Shown one piece after another: positions 38,947-47,405 of a stretch of DNA of 64,000 nucleotides. How positions within the stretch are numbered: position 1 is the first letter of the stretch; the number at the start of each line of letters is the position of its first letter. This DNA is from Aggregatibacter segnis (GTDB taxonomy: Bacteria > Pseudomonadota > Gammaproteobacteria > Enterobacterales > Pasteurellaceae): the NCBI RefSeq assembly GCF_003130075.1, contig NZ_NRCW01000004.1, forward strand, positions 238,974-302,973, written 5' to 3'. Position numbers and translations under genes: made by a program. The notes beneath the pieces were generated by a model. It was given only the letters and a program-made list of their open reading frames with translations. It made no database searches and was not told the origin of the DNA.

Positions 38947-40485
38947 ATGCGTATTTTCCACTTTAAAAGTGCGGTACTTTTTTTAGGTGTTTTTTTTCTC
39001 AACGGATGTGATGAAAACGCTCAAAAGCCCGCCGAAACCTCTCTAACGGTTGATGCATCTGCAACACCGGAATTCTCTCAATCCCGTCGCCAACGATTAG
39101 TTCGCGGTGTTTATTCCGATTTATTTCTCAATCCACAACAAGCGTCTAGCATTGATCAAGTTGCTTTTCTGCGTGATCTTTTTGAAGGATTGGTGATTTA
39201 CGATACCAAAGGCAATATCGTGCCGGCGGTGGCGGAAAATTGGCAAACTCAAGACAATAAAACGTGGCAATTTACGTTACGCGAAACTGCTAAATGGTCC
39301 AATGGTGAACCCGTGAAGGCTCAGCAATTCGTGGCAAGCTGGCAGGCATTGGCGAAATCTAATAGCCCGTTAAAAGATTATCTGGCGTACATGAATCTGC
39401 TCAATGCGGAGAAAGTATTAAAGCAGGAACTGCCACCGGAGGCGCTGGGAATCGTGGCGGAAAACGACCGCACTTTACGTTTAACCTTAGATAAACCAAC
39501 GCCATATTTGCCACACATGCTGGCTCATAGCAGCTTGTTGCCGCAATATTTACAACCTCATGAAGGCATCGTGACCAATGGGGCGTATCAAGTTAGCGGT
39601 CAGCAAGGTGAGCTTATTCATCTCGAACAGAATCCACACTATTGGGCGAAAGAAAAAGTTTCCTTCAAAAACGTGGATTATCAAAAAATCACCTCACAAC
39701 AGGAAGTGGGCGCATTAGATATTGTGTGGCAACCACAGCAATACGTTGAACAGACACAATATTTTCCGCAGCTCTGTACTTATTTCTATGCGTTTAATTT
39801 CAACATGCCGCAATTGGCACAAAGTTCCGTGCGTAAAGCTTTGGCGATGCTGACATCTCCTCGTCGTTTACTGCCTGAAAACCCAAGTCGGTTCTATTTA
39901 ACGGATAATTTCTTACCGCAGTCTATGCAAACGGCGGAAAGTCACTGGGAACAAACACCGGTAGAACAATTATTGAGCCAAGGTCAAATTAGCGAAAAAG
40001 CCCCGTTAAAATTGACGTTAAGCTACGATCAATCGGAACTACATAACCAGTTAGTGCAAGGGGTGATTCGTATGTGGTCACAGTCAGATATGATCCGAAT
40101 TATTGGCGAAGGCATGTCGAAATCACAGTTATTAGAAAATATTGCCAAAGGCAATTTCCATATTGCCCGTTCCGGTTGGTGTGCTGATTATAACGAACCC
40201 TCCGCATTTTTAAGTTTGTTCTATAGCCATAGTCCGGATAATAAAAGCGGTTATCGTAACGAAGAAGTGGATCGTTTGTTTGAGCAAAGCTTAAAGGTAA
40301 TTCCATCGGCAGAACGTACCGCACTTTATAGCCGAATTGAGCAAATTTTGCAGGAAGAAAATGTGGTGTTGCCACTATATCAGTCCCGGCTTCCTGTTTA
40401 TCTTCATCCAACCTTAAACGGTTATGATTCAGACAATCCTACAGAGGTTATTTACAGCAAGGATTTGTTCCGACGGATTGAGTAA
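38947..40485 (+). CDS. Peptide-binding lipoprotein, OppA-like (family 5 SBP)
   Basis: A 512-residue solute-binding protein. I start at MRIFHF, which gives a lipoprotein signal with lipobox LNGC (Cys21). Family 5 features include AFLRDLFEGLVIYD, AENWQTQDNKTWQFTLR and TNGAYQV. It lacks adjacent permease or ATPase genes, so it would feed a transporter elsewhere, probably oligopeptide or murein peptide. The USS at 38967-38975 codes for part of the signal peptide (KSAV). No clear ribosome site. Related to H. influenzae HI0213 by position and type (from memory). Confidence 0.85.
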   Translation: MRIFHFKSAVLFLGVFFLNGCDENAQKPAETSLTVDASATPEFSQSRRQRLVRGVYSDLFLNPQQASSIDQVAFLRDLFEGLVIYDTKGNIVPAVAENWQTQDNKTWQFTLRETAKWSNGEPVKAQQFVASWQALAKSNSPLKDYLAYMNLLNAEKVLKQELPPEALGIVAENDRTLRLTLDKPTPYLPHMLAHSSLLPQYLQPHEGIVTNGAYQVSGQQGELIHLEQNPHYWAKEKVSFKNVDYQKITSQQEVGALDIVWQPQQYVEQTQYFPQLCTYFYAFNFNMPQLAQSSVRKALAMLTSPRRLLPENPSRFYLTDNFLPQSMQTAESHWEQTPVEQLLSQGQISEKAPLKLTLSYDQSELHNQLVQGVIRMWSQSDMIRIIGEGMSKSQLLENIAKGNFHIARSGWCADYNEPSAFLSLFYSHSPDNKSGYRNEEVDRLFEQSLKVIPSAERTALYSRIEQILQEENVVLPLYQSRLPVYLHPTLNGYDSDNPTEVIYSKDLFRRIE

Positions 40486-40566
40486 AGTGCGGTTGAAAAT
40501 AGGAACGTTTATTTAAGTGTTAAAAGTATGCTTGGATAGCTATTTGAGATAGCTGCCTTAGAAAAA

Positions 40567-40607
40567 CAAAAAGCACAAACGCAATGAACGTTTGTGCTTT
40601 TTTATTT
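40567..40607. terminator. Bidirectional terminator between the OppA-like gene and ribA
   Basis: AAAAAGCACAAACG pairs with CGTTTGTGCTTTTTT around a short loop, with T tracts in both directions. Confidence 0.9.
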
Positions 40608-40619
40608 AATGTGAGGCTG

Positions 40620-41273
40620 TTATTTTTTCGGCACTTCTTCTTGGCAATACGGGCATTCCATTAAATGTTGTTCGCCGTTATGCACGATAAAATGGCCCAT
40701 TTTTTTGGCTTTGGTATCTAAATAAGCCGTGTTATAGCGGTTTTCGCCAACATTCAGGGGCACACGTTCTACCACATTAATACCGGATTGTTTCATGGTT
40801 TCAATTTTTTCAGGGTTATTGGTGAGTAAGCGAATTTGTTTCACGCCCAATAAATCGAAAATGTCTGCACACACGCTAAAATTGCGTTCATCGGCAGCAA
40901 AGCCCAAAGCCAAATTAGCCTCGATGGTATCCATGCCTTTATCTTGCAAAGAATAAGCGCGGATTTTGTTAATTAAGCCAATGCCGCGACCTTCTTCACG
41001 GTGATAAATCAATACGCCGCGACCTTCTTGTTGAATTTGGCGTAATGCGGCGGCAAGCTGGAAACCGCAGTCACATTTTAAACTATGCAAGGCATCGCCG
41101 GTGAGGCATTCGGAATGGATGCGTGCTAAGACGGGTTCTTCTGAATGGCTAATGTCGCCCAAGACTAAAGCAACATGTTCTTTTTTCGTGTCGGGAAATT
41201 CAAATCCCACAATTTTAAATAGCCCGAATTCTGTCGGTAAATTGGCTTGGGCAACGAGTTCAATTTTTGCCAT
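40620..41273 (-). CDS. ribA: GTP cyclohydrolase II
   Basis: First enzyme of riboflavin synthesis, converting GTP to 2,5-diamino-6-ribosylamino-pyrimidinone phosphate. 217 residues; zinc ligands Cys56, Cys67 and Cys69 in [18 protein letters not shown], and the GTP-binding [12 protein letters not shown]. There is no fused RibB domain. The C-terminus (after [14 protein letters not shown]) is about 20 residues longer than in E. coli and carries a CPYC motif. AAGGACACG precedes the start. I see no FMN riboswitch upstream. Confidence 0.96.
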   Translation of the reverse strand: MAKIELVAQANLPTEFGLFKIVGFEFPDTKKEHVALVLGDISHSEEPVLARIHSECLTGDALHSLKCDCGFQLAAALRQIQQEGRGVLIYHREEGRGIGLINKIRAYSLQDKGMDTIEANLALGFAADERNFSVCADIFDLLGVKQIRLLTNNPEKIETMKQSGINVVERVPLNVGENRYNTAYLDTKAKKMGHFIVHNGEQHLMECPYCQEEVPKK

Positions 41274-41348
41274 AACGTGTCCTTATTTTGTCCTTATTCT
41301 TTTTCTTTTGCCGAGTTCTGGTGATAAAATGATGGCTCAATTTTATCT

Positions 41349-42089
41349 ATGGTTATGAATATGTTAAAAAGGTTGTCATTATATACACTATTGCTTTGTC
41401 TTGTCCCTCTTTTTGTCTGGTTGTTCTCTTGGCAGTGGAGTGGCAGTCTCATTTTTGAAGACTACGAGCATCCTCTATATTGGTTGACAGAAAGTGGGAG
41501 TGTGCCTTACGCCATTATCACTTGCGGCGTTTTTGCGTTGCTTTTTTTACCATTATTTCCTCAGCGAAAACAATGGATTTTAGCTGTTGCTGTAATGGCT
41601 TTTTCAATGGTTGTGACGCAAGGGCTGAAATCCGGATTGAAAAATGCATTTACCGAACCACGACCTTTCGTGACGTATGTCGTCGAGCAGACCGGCACAA
41701 GCACTGAGGCTTTTTATGCGCAAGATCGTAAAGTACGGGCGCAATTTGTTGAGCAATTCTATCAAATGAAAGACGCTGTACCGGAATGGATTAAAGGACA
41801 TTACGCGAGCGAAGTCGGCTATTCTTTTCCATCCGGACATACGATTTTTGCGGCCAGCTGGCTTATGTTAACGGTAGGATTCGTACAATTAATCGGTAAT
41901 CGAAAAGGGCGTGCAAAATTATTAATTGCATTTATGAGCTGTTGGTCGGTGTTGATGTTGGTCAGCCGTTTACGTTTCGGCATGCATTATCCGATTGATT
42001 TATTGATTTCCGTGTTAATTGCGTGGTTAGTACATTGGGTGATTTTTGCATTTTTAGCGAAAAAACAGTATTTCCAAAAAACGGAATAA
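41349..42089 (+). CDS. pgpB: Phosphatidylglycerophosphatase B / PAP2 phosphatase
   Basis: A 246-residue inner-membrane PAP2 enzyme that dephosphorylates phosphatidylglycerophosphate and probably undecaprenyl pyrophosphate. The three phosphatase motifs are visible: KSGLKNAFTEPRP, YSFPSGHT and SRLRFGMHYPIDL, with six hydrophobic segments. Three ATGs (41349, 41355, 41361) are possible starts and none has a good ribosome site. It is divergent from ribA. Confidence 0.92.
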   Translation: MVMNMLKRLSLYTLLLCLVPLFVWLFSWQWSGSLIFEDYEHPLYWLTESGSVPYAIITCGVFALLFLPLFPQRKQWILAVAVMAFSMVVTQGLKSGLKNAFTEPRPFVTYVVEQTGTSTEAFYAQDRKVRAQFVEQFYQMKDAVPEWIKGHYASEVGYSFPSGHTIFAASWLMLTVGFVQLIGNRKGRAKLLIAFMSCWSVLMLVSRLRFGMHYPIDLLISVLIAWLVHWVIFAFLAKKQYFQKTE

Positions 42090-42149
42090 GTGGCTAAAAG
42101 TGCGGTAGGTTTTTCAGGTATTTGTTAAGTCGTGTAAAAGGAGAAGCGT

Positions 42150-43064
42150 ATGTTATACGGGCTTGATATTGGGGGCACCAAAATTGAATTGGCGGTGTTT
42201 AATTCTCAGTTAGAGAAGCAATATAGCGAGCGGGTGGAAACACCGAAAAACAGCTATGAAGATTGGTTGAATGCCATTGTCAATTTAGTGAAAAAAGCCG
42301 ATGAAAAATTTGGTTGCAAAGGGTCTGTGGGGTTAGGTATCCCTGGCTTTGTGAACCAAGCTACCGGCATTGCTGAAATTACCAATATTCGCGTGGCAGA
42401 TAATAAACCCATTTTGCGTGATTTATCTGCGCTGTTAGACCGTGAAGTTCGCGCCGAGAATGATGCAAACTGTTTTGCATTATCAGAAGCTTGGGATGCT
42501 GAAAATGCACAATATCCTTCGGTGTTAGGCTTGATTTTAGGGACCGGTTTTGGTGGCGGATTTGTATTGAATGGCAAAATTCATTCAGGACAAACGGGCA
42601 TGGCGGGTGAACTAGGGCATTTGCAACTGAACTACCACGCCTTGAAATTGCTCGGTTGGGATAAGGCGCCGATTTATGATTGCGGTTGCGGAAACAAAGC
42701 GTGTTTGGATACTTATTTGTCCGGTCGTGGTTTTGAAATGTTATACCGCGATTTGAAAGGCGAAGCGTTACCGGCAAAAGACATCATTCAACGTTTCTAT
42801 GCGGGCGATAAAAGTGCGGTGGATTTTGTCGGCGTTTTTGTGGAGCTTGCTGCGATTTCTATCGGCAACATTATTACGGCTTTCGATCCGCATCTTGTTG
42901 TACTTGGCGGGGGATTATCCAATTTCGATTATTTATACGAAGCGTTACCAAAAGCGCTACCGCCACATTTAATGCGTAGCGCTAAAGTACCGGTGATTAA
43001 AAAAGCCAAATACGGTGATTCCGGTGGCGTACGTGGTGCGGCTGCATTGTTTTTATCCCGCTAA
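42150..43064 (+). CDS. nagK: N-acetyl-D-glucosamine kinase
   Basis: A ROK-family kinase that phosphorylates GlcNAc released by wall recycling or taken up free. 304 residues (E. coli 303) with the ATP motif [24 protein letters not shown] with the catalytic Asp, GTGFGGGFV and the zinc motif [26 protein letters not shown] precedes the ATG. The product GlcNAc-6-P is the inducer sensed by NagC (13.5 kb). Confidence 0.94.
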   Translation: MLYGLDIGGTKIELAVFNSQLEKQYSERVETPKNSYEDWLNAIVNLVKKADEKFGCKGSVGLGIPGFVNQATGIAEITNIRVADNKPILRDLSALLDREVRAENDANCFALSEAWDAENAQYPSVLGLILGTGFGGGFVLNGKIHSGQTGMAGELGHLQLNYHALKLLGWDKAPIYDCGCGNKACLDTYLSGRGFEMLYRDLKGEALPAKDIIQRFYAGDKSAVDFVGVFVELAAISIGNIITAFDPHLVVLGGGLSNFDYLYEALPKALPPHLMRSAKVPVIKKAKYGDSGGVRGAAALFLSR

Positions 43065-43077
43065 TGATTAAAAAATA

Positions 43078-43110
43078 AAAAGGCTGAATATATTTCAGCC
43101 TTTCTTTTTT
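43078..43110. terminator. Bidirectional terminator after nagK
   Basis: AAAGGCTGAA pairs with TTCAGCCTTT around TATAT, with T tracts on both strands; it separates nagK from the convergent YceB-like gene. Confidence 0.9.
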
Positions 43111-43118
43111 CTTTGAGA

Positions 43119-43703
43119 TTATGGTTTTAACAAATTATCAACGGTTTCCACTTCCAGTCTGCCTTGTTCTACACGAATGGCTTTGGCGATTTGCTTGATC
43201 ATTTTATCCCGAGGATTCTTTTCATCCAGCGTATAAATCGGTGTACTGCTCAAATAAGCAGAAATATTGTTAGCAAGTAGAGGGATAAGATTTTGCACTT
43301 GCCCCATATACTGTTGTGGCGAGCCGGACCAACGAAGCACACGAATATCTTTCAAATAGACGGCGCCTTTTTCTGCATCATAATATGGCACGGTGTCGAA
43401 GGTGAGATTCAATTTGGCAGAAAATTTATCGCTAGGGAGTTGAAATAAGCCATCGATAATGCCGTTTAATTCCAATCGTTTTTCTGCCGTTTGCCCAATT
43501 TTGGCGCTGAAATCATGCAGGTTGTAGTCCACGCCGGCGAGTCCCGGAATGCCATAACTGTTTTTATAATGATTGTGTTGTTTGAGTAATTGGTTAATTT
43601 CACTTTCGCCGATAGCCAGGGCAAAAGCGGAAGTTGAGCATGTGAATGTCAGTAAACAGGCACAAATGAAAGTCATGCCTTTTTGTTTTAACCATGTAAA
43701 CAT
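43119..43703 (-). CDS. YceB-like (DUF1439) periplasmic protein
   Basis: A 194-residue exported protein resembling E. coli YceB along its length (ESEINQLLKQHNHY, GIPGLAGVDYNLHDFSAKIG, YDAEKGAVYLKDIRVL, STPIYTLDE). E. coli YceB is a lipoprotein; here the signal peptide region (CACLLTFTCSTSAFALA) has no acceptable lipobox, so it is probably a soluble periplasmic form. Function unknown. GGAGAAC precedes the start. Confidence 0.75.
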   Translation of the reverse strand: MFTWLKQKGMTFICACLLTFTCSTSAFALAIGESEINQLLKQHNHYKNSYGIPGLAGVDYNLHDFSAKIGQTAEKRLELNGIIDGLFQLPSDKFSAKLNLTFDTVPYYDAEKGAVYLKDIRVLRWSGSPQQYMGQVQNLIPLLANNISAYLSSTPIYTLDEKNPRDKMIKQIAKAIRVEQGRLEVETVDNLLKP

Positions 43704-43786
43704 AGATGTTCTCCAATGCGTAAGGTTTAAAAAAAATCAAAAAACGGTTAAACTAGACCGCACTTTTATTGGTTTCAGGAGTTTTT

Positions 43787-44431
43787 ATGCGTCAATATAT
43801 CGTCAAAGCAACATTATGTTCTTCCATTCTATTGCTCTCTGCGTGCGGATCTTTATTTCCGTCGAGCAATACTCACAAACCGGGCGCGGTTATTGAGGCC
43901 GGCTCAACATCCGCAGCAAAATTTGATGTTAATGCTTTTGTACAAAAAGCGGAAACATTGCCACGCTTTGAATATACGCATAACAATACCCATTATGTCG
44001 CGTATCTTAATGGACAACCGGAATTGATTAAAGTTACGCACGACGGCGAGAATAAATTATTTTTCTATAAAGCCAGGAAAGTGTCTGCTGTGCAAGAAAA
44101 CGGTAAAGTTTACAACGTAAATGATGCCAATGAATCGCATAACGCGTTAGTTGCCGAAGGGGCTAAATTGTACAAAATGTTGGGAACAAACAGCGCAGAT
44201 AAAGGGGCGTCCAACATAAAAACCGGTAATGATGCTAAATTGAATTACCTTTGCATTGCAAAAATTCAGCAGGTTGCACAAACCTCACGGGTATTCCGCA
44301 GTTCAGCGAATCATGCTAACAGTGATTCGCGTCTTACCGCGGATGTTCGTTTAAACGGCAACCAATTTTATAAAATGGATTGTCAATTAGCCGGTGATCG
44401 TGTGGCTAAATTAAGTTTAATTAAAAAATAG
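43787..44431 (+). CDS. Lipoprotein of unknown function
   Basis: A 214-residue lipoprotein; I start at 43787 because GGAG stands just upstream, six codons inside the longest frame. Lipobox LSAC gives Cys20. The mature part has a Ser-rich spacer, then mixed alpha/beta sequence with two later cysteines (LNYLCIAKIQ and KMDCQLAG) that could form a disulfide. I do not recognise a family. It is followed by an inverted USS pair, then by the kinase-like gene 66 bases downstream on the same strand. Confidence 0.8.
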   Translation: MRQYIVKATLCSSILLLSACGSLFPSSNTHKPGAVIEAGSTSAAKFDVNAFVQKAETLPRFEYTHNNTHYVAYLNGQPELIKVTHDGENKLFFYKARKVSAVQENGKVYNVNDANESHNALVAEGAKLYKMLGTNSADKGASNIKTGNDAKLNYLCIAKIQQVAQTSRVFRSSANHANSDSRLTADVRLNGNQFYKMDCQLAGDRVAKLSLIKK

Positions 44432-44447
44432 CACGGGCTATTGGCTT

Positions 44448-44476
44448 AAAAGTGCGGTTAATTTTGACCGCACTTT
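44448..44476. repeat. Inverted USS pair between the lipoprotein and kinase-like genes
   Basis: AAAGTGCGGT (44449-44458) faces ACCGCACTTT (44467-44476) around eight bases. The hairpin is followed by ATGTTTGTGG, not by a T tract, so termination is doubtful; it lies 22 bases before the kinase-like ATG. Confidence 0.8.
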
Positions 44477-44497
44477 ATGTTTGTGGAGAACAAAAAT

Positions 44498-45235
44498 ATG
44501 TCGCAATTATCCGCATTATCCTTTGAGGAATATGTTCAGCAAATCCTTGCTGAGCATAAAGGTGAGCGCGTATATCATTTTACTTATAACGATAAAGAGT
44601 TTTGGTTAAAACAACCGGAACAATTACACGGTGTGTGGCATTTTTTGAAGCCGAAACCGAAACAAGCGTTTAAAAACGAAATTCAAAGTTTGCAATATCT
44701 TGCGGAACATGATGCGCCGGTGCCGCGCCTTGAAATGTTTGGTGAGGATTTTTTGGTGTTGGAAGACGGCGGGAACAGTGTGGCCCATTGGATGGGGCTT
44801 CATCTTTCCGAACAACAAAAACGCGCTATTTTATTGGATGCGGCGGTGGCATTGGCGACTTTGCATCAACAAGGGTTGGTGCACGGACGTCCGGCAATTC
44901 GCGATATCCTATGGCGTGATGGTCAAGTGTTGTTTATTGATTTTGAAGTGAATGCGACCAAGCGGGCTTTAAGTAAGCAAAAAGCGCGTGATTTGTTGCT
45001 GTTTATCTATAATTTATGTCGTGAAGATGAATTGTCCGATGAGATCATTTGCGATGTTATGCGAAAATACCGTGAATGTTGCGAGCCACAGGAGTGGCTG
45101 GATATGTTGGCATCCGTAGAGCATTATCGTTGTATTTACTATTTATTGTTGCCCTTTAAATCTATCGCCAAGCGGGATCTTATCGGGATTTATCGGCTAT
45201 ACCAGAATATTGAACAAGTGAAAAAAGAGGACTAA
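44498..45235 (+). CDS. Atypical kinase-like protein (RIO/Bud32/LPS-kinase-like fold)
   Basis: A 245-residue protein with a small kinase fold: Lys38 (FWLKQP), Glu61 (FKNEIQSL), the hinge VLEDGG, a catalytic loop HGRPAIRDILW (129-139) and IDFE with Asp148 where DFG is expected. The usual catalytic Asp of the HxD motif is Arg131, so activity is uncertain. The DFE and short C-lobe suggest the RIO/Bud32 or Kdo/LPS kinase branch. I start at 44498 (GTGGAG upstream). It lies between two lipoprotein genes, one of which begins right at its stop codon. Substrate unknown. Confidence 0.65.
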   Translation: MSQLSALSFEEYVQQILAEHKGERVYHFTYNDKEFWLKQPEQLHGVWHFLKPKPKQAFKNEIQSLQYLAEHDAPVPRLEMFGEDFLVLEDGGNSVAHWMGLHLSEQQKRAILLDAAVALATLHQQGLVHGRPAIRDILWRDGQVLFIDFEVNATKRALSKQKARDLLLFIYNLCREDELSDEIICDVMRKYRECCEPQEWLDMLASVEHYRCIYYLLLPFKSIAKRDLIGIYRLYQNIEQVKKED

Positions 45236-45358
45236 ATGAAAAAAATCATCATGACATTATTTATTGTTTTGACTCTCAGCGCCTGTTCCGTCGGTGTCGG
45301 TGTTGGTGGCGGTTCTAATGGTGTCGGCGTTGGTGTTGGCACTGGCGTTCGATTCTAA
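45236..45358 (+). CDS. Gly/Val-repeat micro-lipoprotein (40 residues)
   Basis: A 40-residue gene directly after the kinase-like stop codon, with GAGG five bases before the ATG. The signal (MKKIIMTLFIVLTL) ends in lipobox LSAC with Cys17. The mature 24-residue peptide is made of Gly-Val dipeptides, with a GGGSNG centre and the end GTGVRF. A terminator follows within a few bases. The start, ribosome site, lipobox and terminator together support a real gene. Family and function are not recognised. Confidence 0.75.
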   Translation: MKKIIMTLFIVLTLSACSVGVGVGGGSNGVGVGVGTGVRF

Positions 45359-45361
45359 AAA

Positions 45362-45397
45362 AATGTCCGATAATATTTCTTATCGGGCATTTTTTAA
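45362..45397. terminator. Bidirectional terminator after the micro-lipoprotein gene
   Basis: AATGTCCGATAA pairs with TTATCGGGCATT around TATTTC, with T tracts on both strands; it also serves the convergent DUF455 gene, whose stop codon it touches. Confidence 0.9.
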
Positions 45398-46266
45398 TGT
45401 TTAACGTACGACTTTAATGTCTGTTCCACTTCATAAATCCAATCTAATTCATGTTGCGTGAACCCGGCCTGTAAACGGGCATCTGTGTTGATTACCCCTT
45501 TAAAAATTACAATTCGATATTTATGCAGCAATTCGGTAAAGCATTTCATGGCATCTAATCCGCGTTTGGCGGAAAGCGCATGATACCAATGATTGCCGAT
45601 ATAAACGTGCCCGATCTCATCTGTTAAAATCACATCTAAAATCTTGACGGCAGCCATATCTTTTCGTTGTGCAATTTTTTCTTGTAACACAGGTGTGGCA
45701 TCCAGCCCTCGCGCTTCCAGTACACGCGGCACTAATGCCATTCGTTCCCAAATATCATGCGCGGTTGCCTGTGCCATTTCCCATAAACCTGCATGGGCTT
45801 CAAAATCGCCATATTGATATCCAAGGGTCTGCAAATGCGCGTTGACTAAGGAAAAGTGTGTACTTTCTTCACGTGCGACACGCAGCCAATCCTTTACAAA
45901 TGCCATGCCTTCGCCTAATTCTTGTTGCGCATTTCGGCCAAACCGCCAAGCAGCATCTAAGCCTAAATTAATGGCATTAAATTCAATATGGGCAATAGCG
46001 TGCAACGTTGCGGCATAACCTTCTTCTGTGGCGAAAGAACGTTTCGGCACATCTTTCGGTGCAACGAGTAACGGCTTCTCCGGAATACCGGCAAGATCCA
46101 TTTGTGGTATCACTTCCGGAAAATCGGATAATTCCGCCAATTTAATCTGCGGTAATAGCTCATCATAAAGATGATTTACTAAGCGGCATTTTTCTAACGG
46201 ATCTGTGGTTTGCAGTGCCGTGGTAACGGCATGCCAAAAATCTTGAGCGGCATAAAGTGCGGTCAT
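45394..46266 (-). CDS. DUF455 ferritin-like protein
   Basis: A 290-residue DUF455-family protein with ferritin-like iron-binding helices: HAIAHIEFNAINLGLD, REESTHFSL and DEIGHVYIG supply Glu/His ligands for a di-iron site. The enzymatic role is not established. The ATG lies in a USS (46255-46263), giving the N-terminus MTAL, and GAGGG stands seven bases upstream. It lies 15 bases after tesB and is probably co-transcribed with it, as in H. influenzae (recalled). Confidence 0.85.
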   Translation of the reverse strand: MTALYAAQDFWHAVTTALQTTDPLEKCRLVNHLYDELLPQIKLAELSDFPEVIPQMDLAGIPEKPLLVAPKDVPKRSFATEEGYAATLHAIAHIEFNAINLGLDAAWRFGRNAQQELGEGMAFVKDWLRVAREESTHFSLVNAHLQTLGYQYGDFEAHAGLWEMAQATAHDIWERMALVPRVLEARGLDATPVLQEKIAQRKDMAAVKILDVILTDEIGHVYIGNHWYHALSAKRGLDAMKCFTELLHKYRIVIFKGVINTDARLQAGFTQHELDWIYEVEQTLKSYVKH

Positions 46267-46281
46267 TTTTTCCCTCGTTTT

Positions 46282-47148
46282 TTATTGTTCTTCCGGAACG
46301 TAACGAATTAACCCTTCTTGTTGGGTGGTCGCAATTAATCTGCCATCTGCTGCGAAGAATTGACCGCGAGCAAGGCCGCGGGCGGCATAGGCGTTGTTGC
46401 TTTCAATGGCATATAACAGCCAATCATTCATATCAAACGGGCGATGGAACCAAATAGAATGGTCAATGGTGGCGACTTTCATGCCTTTTTGTAAAAAGCC
46501 TTTTTCATGGGGATGAAGTGCGGTCAAAATGCAATGAAAATCGGAGAAATAGGCAAGCAGACATTGTTGAATGCGATAGTCTGTCGGTGCTTCGCCATTG
46601 GTGCGTACCCAAGAGTATTGTTGTGGAGGCAGTTTATGTCCGCGGAACGGGTTATTTAAATATTTGGTACGAATATCAAATGGACGCTCTGCCGTAAATT
46701 TATCGCGCACGGCTTCCGGAATGGTTTGTGCCATTTGCTGAATGACCGAGCTTTCTGACATTAAAGCATCAGGGGCTTCTACTTTTGGCATCTCGCTTTG
46801 ATGCTCAAAGCCTTGTTCCAGGGTTTGGAAAGAGGCGGTAATGTGGCAAATCGGTGATTTATGTTGAATGGCTTTTACCCGCATCGCTGTGAAATTTCTG
46901 CCCTCGCGTAAAATTTCGACATCATAAATAATCGGATATTGGCTGTCGCCCGGCGAGAGAAAATAGGCGTGGCAAGAATGTAAAAAACGATCTTGAGGGG
47001 CGACTTGAATCGCAGCAGAAAGCGCCTGAGCCACGACTTGACCACCGAACACTTGGCGAAACCCGAGATCTTGGCTTGCTCCGCGAAAAAGTAAATCGTC
47101 GATTTTTTCCAGTTTTAACAGTTCGATAAGTTGGTTAAGTGCGGTCAT
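46282..47148 (-). CDS. tesB: Acyl-CoA thioesterase II
   Basis: A 288-residue double-hotdog thioesterase that hydrolyses a broad range of acyl-CoAs. Family blocks include GLFRG-type LLFRGASQDLGFRQVFGG, SCHAYFLSPGD, the catalytic Asp in IDHSIWFHRPF and ARGLARGQFF with the late TQQEG. GAGG precedes the ATG, which opens a USS so that the protein begins MTAL. Confidence 0.95.
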   Translation of the reverse strand: MTALNQLIELLKLEKIDDLLFRGASQDLGFRQVFGGQVVAQALSAAIQVAPQDRFLHSCHAYFLSPGDSQYPIIYDVEILREGRNFTAMRVKAIQHKSPICHITASFQTLEQGFEHQSEMPKVEAPDALMSESSVIQQMAQTIPEAVRDKFTAERPFDIRTKYLNNPFRGHKLPPQQYSWVRTNGEAPTDYRIQQCLLAYFSDFHCILTALHPHEKGFLQKGMKVATIDHSIWFHRPFDMNDWLLYAIESNNAYAARGLARGQFFAADGRLIATTQQEGLIRYVPEEQ

Positions 47149-47204
47149 GATTTTCCTCGTTTGTTTAAAGTTCAGGCTGTTCTGATGTGATCCGGAGATA
47201 ACAT

Positions 47205-47233
47205 TTGCAATTCAATAGGGCTTATTGCATAAT
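47205..47233 (+). promoter_or_regulatory. Promoter of the SRP RNA gene
   Basis: TTGCAA (47205-47210) and CATAAT (47228-47233) with a 17-base spacer. Transcription would start near 47240, leaving a leader of about 37 bases to be removed before the mature RNA. Confidence 0.6.
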
Positions 47234-47276
47234 GCGAAACCTTAATCGCGCTATCAAATCTTGCGGTTAATTCAAT

Positions 47277-47386
47277 GGAAACCTTTTCGGTCCCTCGCAA
47301 TGAAGTCTGGTTTACCAGGTCAGGTTCGGAAGAAAGCAGCCAGAGTCAGAATTTTCGTGTGCCGAGACTAAGCCGGAAAGGTTTCC
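47277..47386 (+). ncRNA. ffs: 4.5S signal recognition particle RNA
   Basis: The conserved core GGTTTACCAGGTCAGG and GGAAGAAAGCAGCC forms the tetraloop hairpin and the asymmetric loop bound by Ffh. The ends GGAAACC (47277-47283) and GGTTTCC (47380-47386) form the closing stem. The RNA is about 110 bases, close to E. coli 4.5S (114). Ends are inferred from pairing. Confidence 0.95.
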
Positions 47387-47404
47387 ACCTTTCCAGCCCT
47401 TCCT
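47375..47404 (+). terminator. Terminator of the SRP RNA, overlapping its 3' stem
   Basis: GGAAAGGT (47375-47382) pairs with ACCTTTCC (47387-47394), followed by a pyrimidine tract AGCCCTTCCTTTT. The left arm is also needed for the closing stem of the mature RNA, so the two pairings exclude each other. Confidence 0.55.
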
Positions 47405-47405
47405 T

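Noticed and set aside
41160..41345. FMN riboswitch ahead of ribA
   Set aside because: The gap between ribA and pgpB is 75 bases and shows no RFN-type conserved segments.
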